Origin: SCGC-AG-212-J23 sp035762345 | GTDB lineage: Bacteria > Pseudomonadota > Gammaproteobacteria > Burkholderiales > SG8-39 | Direction of reading: 5' to 3' | Assembly (NCBI GenBank): GCA_035762345.1 | Contig: DASTPE010000079.1 | Span: 1-64,000 of the forward strand | DNA: 64,000 bases | Shown here: piece after piece, positions 8,318-17,368 of the stretch | Layout of the letters: the number at the start of each line of letters is the position of its first letter | How positions within the stretch are numbered: the first letter of the stretch is position 1 | The notes under the pieces: generated by a model | Databases searched by the model: none | The model's input: the letters and a program-made list of their open reading frames with translations, nothing else | Told to the model about the DNA's origin: nothing | Made by a program: the position numbers and the translations under genes

Positions 8318-11300
8318 TGTTGTCCCGTTTCTTCATCGACCGGCCGATTTTCGCGGCGGTCCTTTCCATCTTCGTCGTGCTGGCAGGGCTCGCGTCGATG
8401 CGCGTGCTGCCGATCGCGCAGTATCCGGAGATCGCGCCGCCGGTGGTGACGGTGACCGCGATCTATCCCGGGGCCTCGGCTGCGGTGCTCGAATCCACCG
8501 TCGCGGCGCCGATCGAAAACGCGATCAACGGCGTCGAGAACATGCTCTACATGAACTCGACCTCGTCGGCGAACGGCATGGTGCAGATCCAGGTCACCTT
8601 CGAGATCGGCACCGACATCGACCAGGCGACGCTCAACGTCAACAACCGCGCCAAGCAGGTCGAGCCGCGCCTGCCGCTCGAAGTACGCCGCCAGGGCCTC
8701 ACCGTGGAGAAGGGTTCGTCGGCCTTCCTGCAGGTGATCGCGTTCTATTCGCCCGAGGGTCGCCACGACGACGTCTACATCTCGAACTACGTGACGCTGA
8801 ATGTGCTCGACGAAATCAAGCGCGTTCGGGGGACGACGCTGGTCCAGATCTTCGGCGCCAAGGACTACGCGATGCGCATCTGGCTCAGGCCCGACCGGCT
8901 CGCGACGCTCAAGATGGCGCCGAGCGACGTGATCGACGCGCTGAACGAGCAGAACCAGCAGTACGCCGCGGGCAAGGTCGGCGAGACGCCCACCGCCGGG
9001 CAGCAGGAGCTCACCTACAGCGTGACCGCGAAGGGGCGGCTCTCCGAAGTTGGCGAGTTCGAGAACATCATCCTGCGTGCAAACGGCGACGGGTCGCTGC
9101 TCAGGCTCAAGGACGTCGCGCGCGTCGAGCTCGCTGCCAAGGACTATAGCTTCATCGGCAAGTACAACGGCCGGCCGGCAACGCTGATGGGCGTGTTCCT
9201 CCAGCCGGGCGCCAACCAGATCGAGGTCGGCAAGGCGGTGCGCACGAAGCTCACCGAGCTTTCGCAGCGATTCCCCGCGGGCTTCACCTACGCGATCCCC
9301 TTCGACACCACCATGTTCGTCGAGGTGTCGATCCGCGAGGTAGTGATTACGCTGCTCGAGGCGATGCTGCTCGTGTTCGCCGTGGTGTATATCTTCCTGC
9401 AGGACTGGCGCGCGACCCTGATTCCATTCGCCGCGGTACCGGTATCGCTCATCGGCAGCTTCGCGGGGCTCTTCGCGCTCGGCTACTCGATCAATACCTC
9501 GACGCTCTTCGGCATGGTGCTCGCGATCGGCATCGTGGTCGACGACGCGATCGTCGTGCTCGAGAACGTCGAGCGCATCATGAAGGAAGAAGGGCTCGGG
9601 CCGCGCGACGCGGCGGTGAAGGCGATGCAGGAGGTGACAAGCCCCATCATTGCCATCGTGCTCGTGCTGTGCGCGGTGTTCATCCCGATCGCGTTCCTCG
9701 GCGGCCTGACAGGCGAGCTCTACCGGCAGTTCGCGGTCACCATCTCGATCGCGGTGGTGATCTCCGGCTTCGTCGCGCTCACGCTCACCCCGAGCCTGTG
9801 CGCGGTCGTGCTCAAGAAGGAGCACAAACACGCCGACACCTGGTTCGGCTGGTTCAACCGCGGCTTCGCGCGCGTCACCGACCGCTACGAGAACGGCGTC
9901 GCCTGGATGATCCGCCGCGGCGGCATCGCCCTCATCCTCTTTGCCGGCATGGTGGCGCTGACGGGCTTTCTCTGGCGCACCGTTCCGGGGTCGCTCGTGC
10001 CCGACGAGGACCAGGGCTGGTACTTCTCGCCGGTGATCCTGCCCGACGGGGCGTCGCTTGCGCGTACCGACAAGGTCGTCGAAGAGGTGAGCGCCGCGAT
10101 CCGCTCCAATCCGTTCAACGAGCACGTGATGGCGTTTACCGGCTTCGACTTCGCCGGCGGGTTCGTGTTCCGCGAAAACGCGGCGACGATCTTCGTCACG
10201 CAGAAGCACTGGGACGAACGCCCCATGCCGGTCGCGGCCCTCGTAGGCGAGTTCTACGGCAAGACCGCGCACATCAAGGAGGGCCTTGCCATCGCCTTCC
10301 CGCCGCCGGCGATCTTCGGCCTCGGCACCGCGGGCGGCTTCGAGTTCTATATCCAGAACCGCGGCGAAGGCGGCGCGAAGCGCCTCTGGGAGGTGACGCA
10401 GCAGTTCATCGGCGCGGCCTCGAAGAGCCCGAAGATCGCGATGGCGAACACGTTCTGGCGCGCCAACGTGCCGCAGCTCTACGTCGACGTGGACCGCGAG
10501 AAGGCGAAATCGCTCGGCGTGCCGCTCGACGACATCTTCAACACCCTTGCCGCGACGCTTGGCAGCTACTACGTCAACGACTTCAACAAGTACGGCCGCA
10601 CCTGGCAGGTGTTGCTGTCCGCGGAGCCGTCGCAGCGCGGTAGCCCCGAGGACGCGGGCGCCGTTTACGTGCGAAGCGAGAAGAAAGAGATGATCCCGCT
10701 GCGCTCGCTCGCGCGCATCGAGTATTCGAGCGGCCCCGGCACGCTCACGCGCTTCAACAACCTGCCGGCGGTGCAGGTCCTGGGGGCGGGCAGGCCGGGG
10801 GTGAGCTCGGGCGACGCAATCGCCGAAATCGAGCGCATCGCGAAAGAGGTGCTCCCGCCCGAGTTCAGCCTGGACTGGAGCGGCGCATCATTCCAGGAGA
10901 AGCGCTCGGGCGGAACCTCGGTCGTGGTGCTCGCTCTCGGCGCCCTGATGGCCTTCCTCATCCTTGCGGCGCAGTACGAGAAGTGGTCGCTGCCACTCTC
11001 GGTGATGCTCGCGCTGCCGTTCGGCACGTTCGGCGCGCTCGCCGCCGTGTGGCTGAGGGGACTGACGAATGATGTGTATTTCCAGATCGGCCTGGTAACC
11101 CTGCTCGGTCTCGCGGCGAAGAACGCGATCCTGATCGTCGAGTTCGCGGTGCTGAAGCACGAGGAAGGACTGTCGGCCTCGGCCGCGGCGGTCGAGGCCG
11201 CGCGGCTTCGCTTCCGGCCGATCCTGATGACCTCGCTCGCTTTCATCCTCGGCGTGCTGCCGCTGGCAACCTCGACCGGCGCGGGCGCGGGAGCCCGCGT

Positions 11301-11514
11301 GTCGGCCGGTACCGGCGTGATGGGTGGGATGCTTGCGGCCACGTTCCTCGCCATCTTCTTCGTGCCGACCTTCTTCAAGCTGCTCACCGACCGTCACCTC
11401 ACCGAGAAGCGCTCGAGCCAGGAGATCAAGGAGGAAGCGGCGCATGCGCGCACCGTGACACATGCCCCGGTCCATCGTCCCCGCATCGCCCCGCACGGGG
11501 CGGGCGACGAATGA
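8317..11514 (+). CDS. RND multidrug efflux transporter (AcrB/MexB, HAE1 family), 1065 aa
   Basis: Full-length HAE1 pump. It begins MLSRFFIDRPIFAAVLSIF, has two homologous halves of transmembrane helices with large periplasmic loops, the proton-relay aspartate pair in IGIVVDDAIVVLENVERIM, and the relay lysine in GLAAKNAILIVEFA. It acts as a trimeric drug/proton antiporter in the inner membrane. ATG 8317 overlaps the adaptor stop; the stop overlaps the channel gene start by four bases (ATGA 11511-11514). Second gene of a classic adaptor-pump-channel operon. Confidence 0.97.
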   Translation: MLSRFFIDRPIFAAVLSIFVVLAGLASMRVLPIAQYPEIAPPVVTVTAIYPGASAAVLESTVAAPIENAINGVENMLYMNSTSSANGMVQIQVTFEIGTDIDQATLNVNNRAKQVEPRLPLEVRRQGLTVEKGSSAFLQVIAFYSPEGRHDDVYISNYVTLNVLDEIKRVRGTTLVQIFGAKDYAMRIWLRPDRLATLKMAPSDVIDALNEQNQQYAAGKVGETPTAGQQELTYSVTAKGRLSEVGEFENIILRANGDGSLLRLKDVARVELAAKDYSFIGKYNGRPATLMGVFLQPGANQIEVGKAVRTKLTELSQRFPAGFTYAIPFDTTMFVEVSIREVVITLLEAMLLVFAVVYIFLQDWRATLIPFAAVPVSLIGSFAGLFALGYSINTSTLFGMVLAIGIVVDDAIVVLENVERIMKEEGLGPRDAAVKAMQEVTSPIIAIVLVLCAVFIPIAFLGGLTGELYRQFAVTISIAVVISGFVALTLTPSLCAVVLKKEHKHADTWFGWFNRGFARVTDRYENGVAWMIRRGGIALILFAGMVALTGFLWRTVPGSLVPDEDQGWYFSPVILPDGASLARTDKVVEEVSAAIRSNPFNEHVMAFTGFDFAGGFVFRENAATIFVTQKHWDERPMPVAALVGEFYGKTAHIKEGLAIAFPPPAIFGLGTAGGFEFYIQNRGEGGAKRLWEVTQQFIGAASKSPKIAMANTFWRANVPQLYVDVDREKAKSLGVPLDDIFNTLAATLGSYYVNDFNKYGRTWQVLLSAEPSQRGSPEDAGAVYVRSEKKEMIPLRSLARIEYSSGPGTLTRFNNLPAVQVLGAGRPGVSSGDAIAEIERIAKEVLPPEFSLDWSGASFQEKRSGGTSVVVLALGALMAFLILAAQYEKWSLPLSVMLALPFGTFGALAAVWLRGLTNDVYFQIGLVTLLGLAAKNAILIVEFAVLKHEEGLSASAAAVEAARLRFRPILMTSLAFILGVLPLATSTGAGAGARVSAGTGVMGGMLAATFLAIFFVPTFFKLLTDRHLTEKRSSQEIKEEAAHARTVTHAPVHRPRIAPHGAGDE

Positions 11515-12893
11515 AAAGGCTTTCCGTCCTGCTGGCGTGCCTAGTTCTCGGTTGCATGGTGGGGCCGAAATACGAGAAGCCCGCGGTCGAGCTGCCCGAG
11601 GGCTGGAAGGAGACCGCGCCGCGCTTCGCTGAGGATGGGAGATGGTGGCGCGTTTATGGTGACCCTCAACTGGAAGCAACCATCGACGAAGCTTTGGCCG
11701 GCAACGCTGACTTACTGGTGGCGGCGGCGCGCGTGGACGAAGCGCGAGCGCTGCTCGATGAGGCGAACTCGTTCTTCTGGCCGTCGGTGAGCGCGCAGGC
11801 GAGCGCGAGCCGGCAGGAAGTGTCGACGCGCACCGCCACCTTCTTCTCAGGCATCCCGCGCGAGTACAACAGCCACCGCGCGACGCTGAACGTGTCCTAC
11901 GAGCTCGACCTCTTCGGCCGGCTGCGGTCGAATGCGGCGGCGGCGCGCGCCGAGCTCGAGGCGAACGAGGCTTCGCGCGAGGCCGTGCGTCTCGCGCTCG
12001 CGGCACAGGTGGCGAGGTCGTACTTCGCTTTGCGCGCTCTGGATGAGCAGGTCTTGCTCACAAGACGGAATGTTGCGCTGCGCGAAGAGGCGCTCGCGCT
12101 GCAGCGCCGCCGCTTGCAGGGCGGCGTGATCTCGGAGTTCGAACTGCGCCAGCTCGAGGCCGAGGCCGCAGTGGTGCGCGCGCAGCTCCCGCCGCTCGAG
12201 CGCGACCGCGAGCGCGAGGAAGTCGCGCTTTCGGTGCTACTTGGCCGCAGCCCCAAGCAGGTTTTTGAAGGGAATGTGAAAGTCAAAGAAGCGGCTGATG
12301 AAACACCCGGCCCGCCGGCGATTCCGTCCGGCCTGCCCTCCGAACTGCTGCTGCGCCGACCGGACTTGGTAGAGGCCGAGCGTCTGCTCGTTGCGGCGAA
12401 CGCGCGCATCGGCGTGGCGCGCGCTGAAATGTTTCCCTCGATCGCGCTGACTGGCTTCCTCGGCAGCGAAAGCGCAGCGCTTTCGAACCTCTTCTCCGGC
12501 AGCGCGGCTGCCACGTGGCAGATCGCGGCCTCGGTGACCCAGCCGATTTTCCAGGGCGGCCGCCTGCAGGCGCGCACCGAGCAGGCCGAGGCGCGCGAGC
12601 GTGCCGCGGTCACGCAATACCAGCAGGCGATCCGCGCCGCATTCGGCGAGGTGAGGAGCGCGCTCATCGCGCAGAGCCGCGCGCGCGAAAGCTACGAGGC
12701 GGAATCGGCGCGCGCCAACGCGCTCACCGAAAGCCTGCGCCTCGCACGGCTTCGCTATCAGAACGGCGTCGCGAGCCAGCTGGACGTGCTCGATGCCGAG
12801 CGCGGCCTGCTCGCGGCGCAGGTCGCGAGAGTGGATGCGTTGCGCGCGCATCGCGCCGCCGTAGCGGACCTGTTCCGCGCGCTCGGCGGCTAA
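11511..12893 (+). CDS. Outer-membrane efflux channel lipoprotein (OprM/NodT family), 460 aa
   Basis: A lipoprotein signal with CMVGPKYEKP after the lipid Cys (about residue 15) is typical of NodT/OprM proteins. The protein has the two-fold repeated TolC fold: alpha-helical coiled coils rich in Ala/Arg/Glu and strand pairs such as LNVSYELDLFGRLRSNAAAA. It forms the trimeric outer-membrane duct of the pump. It is coupled to the pump by ATGA, and its TAA overlaps the next ATG (TAATG). Confidence 0.95.
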   Translation: MKRLSVLLACLVLGCMVGPKYEKPAVELPEGWKETAPRFAEDGRWWRVYGDPQLEATIDEALAGNADLLVAAARVDEARALLDEANSFFWPSVSAQASASRQEVSTRTATFFSGIPREYNSHRATLNVSYELDLFGRLRSNAAAARAELEANEASREAVRLALAAQVARSYFALRALDEQVLLTRRNVALREEALALQRRRLQGGVISEFELRQLEAEAAVVRAQLPPLERDREREEVALSVLLGRSPKQVFEGNVKVKEAADETPGPPAIPSGLPSELLLRRPDLVEAERLLVAANARIGVARAEMFPSIALTGFLGSESAALSNLFSGSAAATWQIAASVTQPIFQGGRLQARTEQAEARERAAVTQYQQAIRAAFGEVRSALIAQSRARESYEAESARANALTESLRLARLRYQNGVASQLDVLDAERGLLAAQVARVDALRAHRAAVADLFRALGG

Positions 12894-13144
12894 TGACCAC
12901 CGCTTTTTGGTGCGTATTCGGCGCGGTCCTGCTTCCCTACATTTCGTTTGGCATTGCGCGGAACAGGGGCAGGGATGCGCAAGGCCGGCGGCTGCGCGAC
13001 AACCGCAACCCGCGAGACTTCTGGATCGATGCCCTGGCGTTCTACCTCGGTGAGAGGAGCACGCTGCGCTCGTCGCCGCAGTTTGCAAGCTCGGGTTGCG
13101 TGCTCGGGCTATTTATCGTCGCAGGCTTGGGGAGCAACGCATGA
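12893..13144 (+). CDS. Truncated MAPEG-like membrane protein, 83 aa
   Basis: The first 50 residues match the start of MAPEG-family proteins: MTTAFWCVFGAVLLPYISFG as helix 1, then DNRNPRDF. The usual next part (the RAxxAxxNxxE helix and two further membrane segments) is missing; the last 35 residues do not match. The family is normally about 130 residues, so this is probably a truncated copy. It is coupled by overlap to both neighbours (TAATG upstream, ATGA downstream) and may persist mainly as a coupling cistron. Confidence 0.5.
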   Translation: MTTAFWCVFGAVLLPYISFGIARNRGRDAQGRRLRDNRNPRDFWIDALAFYLGERSTLRSSPQFASSGCVLGLFIVAGLGSNA

Positions 13145-14262
13145 AAACACTGTTGATGGTCGGTACGCGCAAAGGCGCGTGGCTGTTCCACGGGGACGCC
13201 TCGCGCAATAGCTGGCGCCTCGACGGGCCGCATTTCCTCGGCCACATCTTCAATCACATCGTGCTCGATCCGCGCGACCGGCGCACGCTGCTCGCTGCGG
13301 CGAAAACCGGGCATCTCGGGCCGACGATTTTCCGCTCGACCGACCGTGGCAAGATGTGGAAGGAAGCGGCGCAGCCGCCGGCATTCGCCAAGGCGGCGGA
13401 CGGGAAGGGTCGCGCGGTCGACCACACGTTCTGGCTCACGCCCGGCCACGCTTCGCAGAGCGGCGTGTGGTTCGCCGGCACCTCGCCGCAGGGCCTTTTT
13501 CGCTCGGAAGACGGCGGCTCGAGCTGGTCGCCTTTCTCCGCCATCAACGACGACCCGCAGTACCGCGAGTGGATGGGAACCGTGCAGGACGGCACCCCGG
13601 ACGGGCCGAAACTGCACTCGATCATCGTCGACCCGCGCGATCCGGCGCACATGTACTTCGCGATGTCGGGCGGCGGAGTGCATGAGTCGCTCGACGGCGG
13701 CCAAACTTTCAAGCCGCTGGTTAAGGGACTGGAGGTGGTGGAGGGCTTCGATCGCGCCAACGTGACTTTCCACGACCCGCATTGCATCCGCATCTGTCCG
13801 AGCAACCCCGACCGCCTCTACCAGCAGAACCATTGCGGCATCTATCGGCTCGATCGGCCTTCGAACGAATGGGTGCGCATCGGAAAGGCGATGCCCAAGC
13901 GCGTCGGCGACGTCGGCTTTCCCATGGTCGTGCACCCGCGTGACGCCGACACCGCTTGGGTCATGCCGATGGATGGCGGCACCGTATGGCCGCGCACCAG
14001 CCCCGACGGGAAACCGGCCGTTTACCGGACAAAAGATGGAGGAAAGAGCTGGGAACGGCTCGATTCCGGAATGCCCGAAAAGCACGCGTGGTGGACAATC
14101 AAGCGCCAGGCGATGTGCGCGGACTCCGGCAAGCCGGTGGGGCTCTATTTCGGCACGACGAGCGGCGAGCTCTGGATGAGCGGCGACGAAGGGCGCAAAT
14201 GGAAATGCATCGCGCGCCATTTGCCCGAAATCTACGCTGTGGAAGCCACGGAATTGGCGTGA
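13141..14262 (+). CDS. BNR-repeat beta-propeller protein (sialidase-like fold), 373 aa
   Basis: Five Asp-box/BNR repeats are visible: FRSTDRGKMW, FRSEDGGSSW, HESLDGGQTF, YRTKDGGKSW and MSGDEGRKW, spread over the full length. The fold should be a beta-propeller. No signal peptide is seen (MKTLLMVGTRKGAWLF), so it is probably cytoplasmic. The BNR motif alone does not show sialidase activity. The start at ATG 13141 overlaps the MAPEG-like stop, and the stop overlaps the GTG of the ThiS-like gene, tying the two together. Confidence 0.85.
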   Translation: MKTLLMVGTRKGAWLFHGDASRNSWRLDGPHFLGHIFNHIVLDPRDRRTLLAAAKTGHLGPTIFRSTDRGKMWKEAAQPPAFAKAADGKGRAVDHTFWLTPGHASQSGVWFAGTSPQGLFRSEDGGSSWSPFSAINDDPQYREWMGTVQDGTPDGPKLHSIIVDPRDPAHMYFAMSGGGVHESLDGGQTFKPLVKGLEVVEGFDRANVTFHDPHCIRICPSNPDRLYQQNHCGIYRLDRPSNEWVRIGKAMPKRVGDVGFPMVVHPRDADTAWVMPMDGGTVWPRTSPDGKPAVYRTKDGGKSWERLDSGMPEKHAWWTIKRQAMCADSGKPVGLYFGTTSGELWMSGDEGRKWKCIARHLPEIYAVEATELA

Positions 14263-14516
14263 ACGTCCTGATTCCGAGCCCGCTCCATTCCTACACCGAG
14301 CGAGCGAAGGTGCAAGCCGATGGAACGACGCTCGCGGCGTTACTCGCCGATCTCGACCGTCGCTATCCCGGCATCCGCTTCCGTATGGTCGACGAGCAGG
14401 ACCGCATCCGCCGCCACATGCGCGTGTTCGTGAACGGCGACCAGGTGTTCGAGCTTTCGCGGACGCTCGATCCCGCCGATGAAGTCGTCATCGTCCAGGC
14501 GCTGACTGGCGGTTGA
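14259..14516 (+). CDS. MoaD/ThiS-like sulfur-carrier protein, 85 aa
   Basis: A small beta-grasp protein ending in GG, the diglycine tail used by MoaD/ThiS carriers for adenylation and thiocarboxylation. It begins with GTG 14259 overlapping the propeller-gene stop (GTGA). Visible features: LIPSPLHSYTER strand, TLAALLADLDRRYPG helix, RMRVFVNGDQ-type hairpin, and DEVVIVQALTGG end. No E1-like (MoeB/ThiF) gene or thiamine/molybdopterin gene is nearby, so its partner is probably the propeller protein or a remote E1. Confidence 0.85.
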   Translation: MNVLIPSPLHSYTERAKVQADGTTLAALLADLDRRYPGIRFRMVDEQDRIRRHMRVFVNGDQVFELSRTLDPADEVVIVQALTGG

Positions 14517-14559
14517 TCGGCTAGCGGAAAATCTTCTGCGCAGGTAAGGTTCCGCCGCG

Positions 14560-15555
14560 ATGGCGATCGGAAACGCGCGCGCGGCTCTCATCCTTCTCGT
14601 TCTCGGCGCTGCCGTGGGCATCCCCCGCGATCTCGAAGCGCAGGGACAGAAGACAGCGCGCGTCGGGCGCCTGTCTGCGACCTCGGCGGAGACCGACGCG
14701 GCGAGCATGGCGGCGTTTCGCAGCCGCATGCGCGAGCTGGGCTGGGTCGAAGGCAAGAACTTCACCCTGGTGGCACGCTACGCGGAGGGCCGGGCCGCCC
14801 GTCTGCCCGAGCTCGCCGCCGAGCTGGTGCGCGAGCGCTTCGACGTGATCCTCGCGGGCTCGAGCCCGGGGGCCCTCGCGGCGAAGCGGGCGACCGGTGC
14901 CATACCGATCGTCATGGTGACCACGGGGGACCCGGTTGTCGACGGCATCGTCAAAAGCCTCGCGCGGCCAGACGCCAACGTGACCGGCGTTACCGCGCTC
15001 GGTCAGGCGCTGAACACCAAGCGGCTCGAGCTGATCAAGGAAGCCGTGCCGGGCGCACGCCGGGTCGGCATGATCATCAATCCCGCGTCGCTTTACACCG
15101 CTCGTATCTTCCAGGATCGGGAGCGCGCGGCGCGCGCTCTTGCGCTCGACGTCCGGCTGTTCGAGGTGCGCGAGCCGGACAATCTCGACGCGGCTTTCGC
15201 CGCAGCGCGCACCGAGCGAATGGACGCGCTCATGGTGCAGACCAATGCGCTGTTCATCACGCACCGCAAGCGGATCGTGGAGCTGGCGGCGCGCAACCGC
15301 GTTCCGGCGATCTATGGCGAGCGCGAGTTCGTGCACGCCGGCGGCCTCATGTTCTACGGCGCGAGCCTTGGAGACATGTACCGCGAGGCCGCGGTCTACG
15401 TCGATAAGATTCTTAGAGGCGCGAAGCCTGCCGACCTGCCGATCGAGCAGCCGGCGAAGCTAGAGCTCGTCATCAATCTGAAGGCAGCGAAGGCGCTCGG
15501 CATCACTATTCCGCCCGCCATCCTGGCGCGGGCCGATCGCATCGTGGAAAACTAG
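14560..15555 (+). CDS. ABC-type substrate-binding protein (ABC_sub_bind family), 331 aa
   Basis: A signal peptide (ARAALILLVLGAAVGIP, cleavage near residue 27) precedes two Rossmann-like lobes typical of the TrpX/YtfQ-related ABC_sub_bind family: RVGRLSATSAETDAASMAAF, MRELGWVEGKNF, GSSPGALAAKRAT, PIVMVTTGDPV, GVTAL. These are periplasmic ligand-binding proteins. No permease or ATPase gene is adjacent, so it is an orphan binding protein; the ligand is unknown. Confidence 0.88.
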   Translation: MAIGNARAALILLVLGAAVGIPRDLEAQGQKTARVGRLSATSAETDAASMAAFRSRMRELGWVEGKNFTLVARYAEGRAARLPELAAELVRERFDVILAGSSPGALAAKRATGAIPIVMVTTGDPVVDGIVKSLARPDANVTGVTALGQALNTKRLELIKEAVPGARRVGMIINPASLYTARIFQDRERAARALALDVRLFEVREPDNLDAAFAAARTERMDALMVQTNALFITHRKRIVELAARNRVPAIYGEREFVHAGGLMFYGASLGDMYREAAVYVDKILRGAKPADLPIEQPAKLELVINLKAAKALGITIPPAILARADRIVEN

Positions 15556-15557
15556 CG

Positions 15558-16322
15558 CTAGGTAAACACGTACGCGTCCATCGCGAGCACGCCGCTGTCG
15601 ATCGCGTCGTACACGCGCTTGGGCCTGGCGTCCTCGGAGGCGGCGCCGAGCGCGAAGAAGAGCGGAAGGAAATGCTCGTCGGTCGGATGCGCGCGCGCAC
15701 CGTGCGGCGAGCGCGAGCGGTATTCGACGAGGCTCTCGACGTCTTTTCGCTTGAGCTTCTCGAACACCCAGGCTTGGAATTCACGCGCGTACGGCTCCGG
15801 CTTCCCCTGCCCGCGCGCCCAGTCGCGCAGGTTGTGCGTCAGGTGGCCCGAGCCGATGATCAGCACGCCTTCTTCGGACAGCTTCCTTACTGCCTTTCCG
15901 AGGTTCACGTGATGCCGCGGTCCGAGCGCGGGTTGCACCGAGATCTGCACCACCGGCACGTCGGCCCGCGGATACATATATAGAAGGGGCGACCACGCGC
16001 CGTGGTCGAGGCCGCGGCAGCCGTCGATGCCCGCGGTGAAACCCGCATCCTTGAGGAACATCTGCGCGCGCTTCGCGACTTCCGGCGCACCGGGGGCAAG
16101 GTAGCGCAGGCGGTAGAGCGGCTCAGGGAAGTTGTAGAAATCGTGGATCGTCTCGGGCTTTTCCGAGCCTGTAAGCATCGGCAGATTGGTTTCCCAGTGC
16201 GCCGACGCGATGAGGATCGCCTTCGGCTGCGGCAACCGCTCGGCGAGCGCCTTCCACGCCTCTCCAGCCGCTCCCGGCTGGAGGGCGTGCATCGGCGAAC
16301 CGTGAGAAACGAAAACGCTCAT
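15558..16322 (-). CDS. DODA-type extradiol ring-cleavage dioxygenase, 254 aa
   Basis: A LigB-superfamily protein of the DODA/YgiD group. Metal-ligand motifs are visible: HGSP (His7), SAHWE (His42) and HPTDEHFLP near residue 220, plus LDHGAW (His107) and GSGHLTHNL. The family opens catechol-like rings (DOPA-type substrates) with O2, using iron or zinc. ATG 16322 overlaps the GST stop by four bases. It is the last gene of the pirin-DoxX-GST-dioxygenase operon, which suggests a redox or aromatic-compound response. Confidence 0.9.
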   Translation of the reverse strand: MSVFVSHGSPMHALQPGAAGEAWKALAERLPQPKAILIASAHWETNLPMLTGSEKPETIHDFYNFPEPLYRLRYLAPGAPEVAKRAQMFLKDAGFTAGIDGCRGLDHGAWSPLLYMYPRADVPVVQISVQPALGPRHHVNLGKAVRKLSEEGVLIIGSGHLTHNLRDWARGQGKPEPYAREFQAWVFEKLKRKDVESLVEYRSRSPHGARAHPTDEHFLPLFFALGAASEDARPKRVYDAIDSGVLAMDAYVFT

Positions 16323-16936
16323 GCTGCTTTCTTCAGAAGTCCTTCGGCCTGAAGCGCTTCCTGCACTTTGGCCCGGGCGCCCACGCGCTTATGGTACGCG
16401 GCGATGTTCGGCCAGCGCACGAGGTCGATGCCCTGGGACTTCGACCAGCCGATGAGCACGAACGCGTAGGCATCCGCCACGCTGAATTGTTTGCCCATCA
16501 GGTACTCCTTGCCGGCGAGCTGCTTATCGAGCCAGTCGAAGCGCGTGGCGATGTTCTCTCTTGCGATCTTCTTGTACTCCTCGGGCGTGTTCGGCTTGAA
16601 GAGCGGCGAGAACTGTTTGTGGACTTCCGAGGTAAGGAAGTTCAGCCACTCCTGGAGCCGGTAGCGCTCGAATGTCCCCCACTTGGGCGCAAGACCGGCA
16701 TCGGGCTTCTGGTCGGCGAGGTACTGCACGATCGCCGGGCCCTCGGTGAGGATCTCGCCGTTGTCGAGCTCGAGCGCGGGAACATAGCCGCGGCCGTTCA
16801 CTTTCCAATAGTCGCCGCCGCCCTCGATGGTCTTGTCCTTGGTGTTCACCTTCTTCAGCTCGACCCGGATGCCGAGCTCCCGCGCAACGATGTGGGGGGA
16901 AAGCGAGCACGCCCCGGGGGAATAATAAAGCTTCAT
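16319..16936 (-). CDS. Beta-class glutathione S-transferase, 205 aa
   Basis: The N-terminal thioredoxin-like domain begins MKLYYSPGACSLSPHI with Cys10, the hallmark of bacterial beta-class GSTs. The glutathione-site motif (VPALELDNGEILTEGPAI) and a C-terminal all-helical domain with the N-capping FSVADAYAFV motif follow. It conjugates or reduces with glutathione in the cytoplasm. It overlaps the dioxygenase gene by four bases and is 12 bases downstream of the DoxX gene. Confidence 0.93.
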   Translation of the reverse strand: MKLYYSPGACSLSPHIVARELGIRVELKKVNTKDKTIEGGGDYWKVNGRGYVPALELDNGEILTEGPAIVQYLADQKPDAGLAPKWGTFERYRLQEWLNFLTSEVHKQFSPLFKPNTPEEYKKIARENIATRFDWLDKQLAGKEYLMGKQFSVADAYAFVLIGWSKSQGIDLVRWPNIAAYHKRVGARAKVQEALQAEGLLKKAA

Positions 16937-16948
16937 ATAATCAGCCTC

Positions 16949-17368
16949 CTATTGTGTAAGTAAGCGCTTCGTAATCGGGGTTCCGAAAGCGAATCGGCCA
17001 TCGCCGAGCAACGCAAGCACAAGCGATGCCGCGATCAGGAATGCCGGGTATTCCCAGCCGCCGTTCGCGGCGCTGAACACCCAGCCGTTGCCGGCATGAA
17101 CCCAGGTGGCGCCGAGCAGGATTGGAATCAATGCCAGCGCGACGACGCGCGTGCCGATGCCCGCGACGAGCGCCACGCCGCCGATCAACTCGCCCCAGAA
17201 CGTTACGTAGGCAAGCGCGCCCGGCAGGCCGAGCGACTCGAAGAACTGCGCCGTGCCCGGCAGCGTGAAGGTGAAGTACTTGAGCACGAGCGAGTGCGCG
17301 ATGTACATCAGGCCGAGCGAGACGCGCAGAACCAGCGCGGCATACGGGGCGGTGCGGTTATCAATCAT
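16949..17368 (-). CDS. DoxX-family inner-membrane protein, 139 aa
   Basis: Four predicted transmembrane helices: LVLRVSLGLMYIAHSLVL, ALAYVTFWGELIGGVALVAG, VVALALIPILLGATWVHAG and FLIAASLVLALLGDG. This is the standard DoxX size and pattern. DoxX-family proteins are poorly understood inner-membrane proteins often placed with pirin and oxidoreductase genes. Start and stop overlap or abut the neighbours; the pirin stop overlaps this ATG by four bases. Confidence 0.88.
   Translation of the reverse strand: MIDNRTAPYAALVLRVSLGLMYIAHSLVLKYFTFTLPGTAQFFESLGLPGALAYVTFWGELIGGVALVAGIGTRVVALALIPILLGATWVHAGNGWVFSAANGGWEYPAFLIAASLVLALLGDGRFAFGTPITKRLLTQ

Noticed and set aside
8083..10272. A 729-residue open frame on the minus strand opposite the RND pump
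   Set aside because: It is the antisense shadow of the pump gene in GC-rich DNA: low-complexity Arg/His/Glu-rich sequence, no family match, no ribosome site.
13141..14262. A secreted sialidase
   Set aside because: BNR repeats show only a propeller fold; no signal peptide or sialidase catalytic Arg-triad context was recognised.
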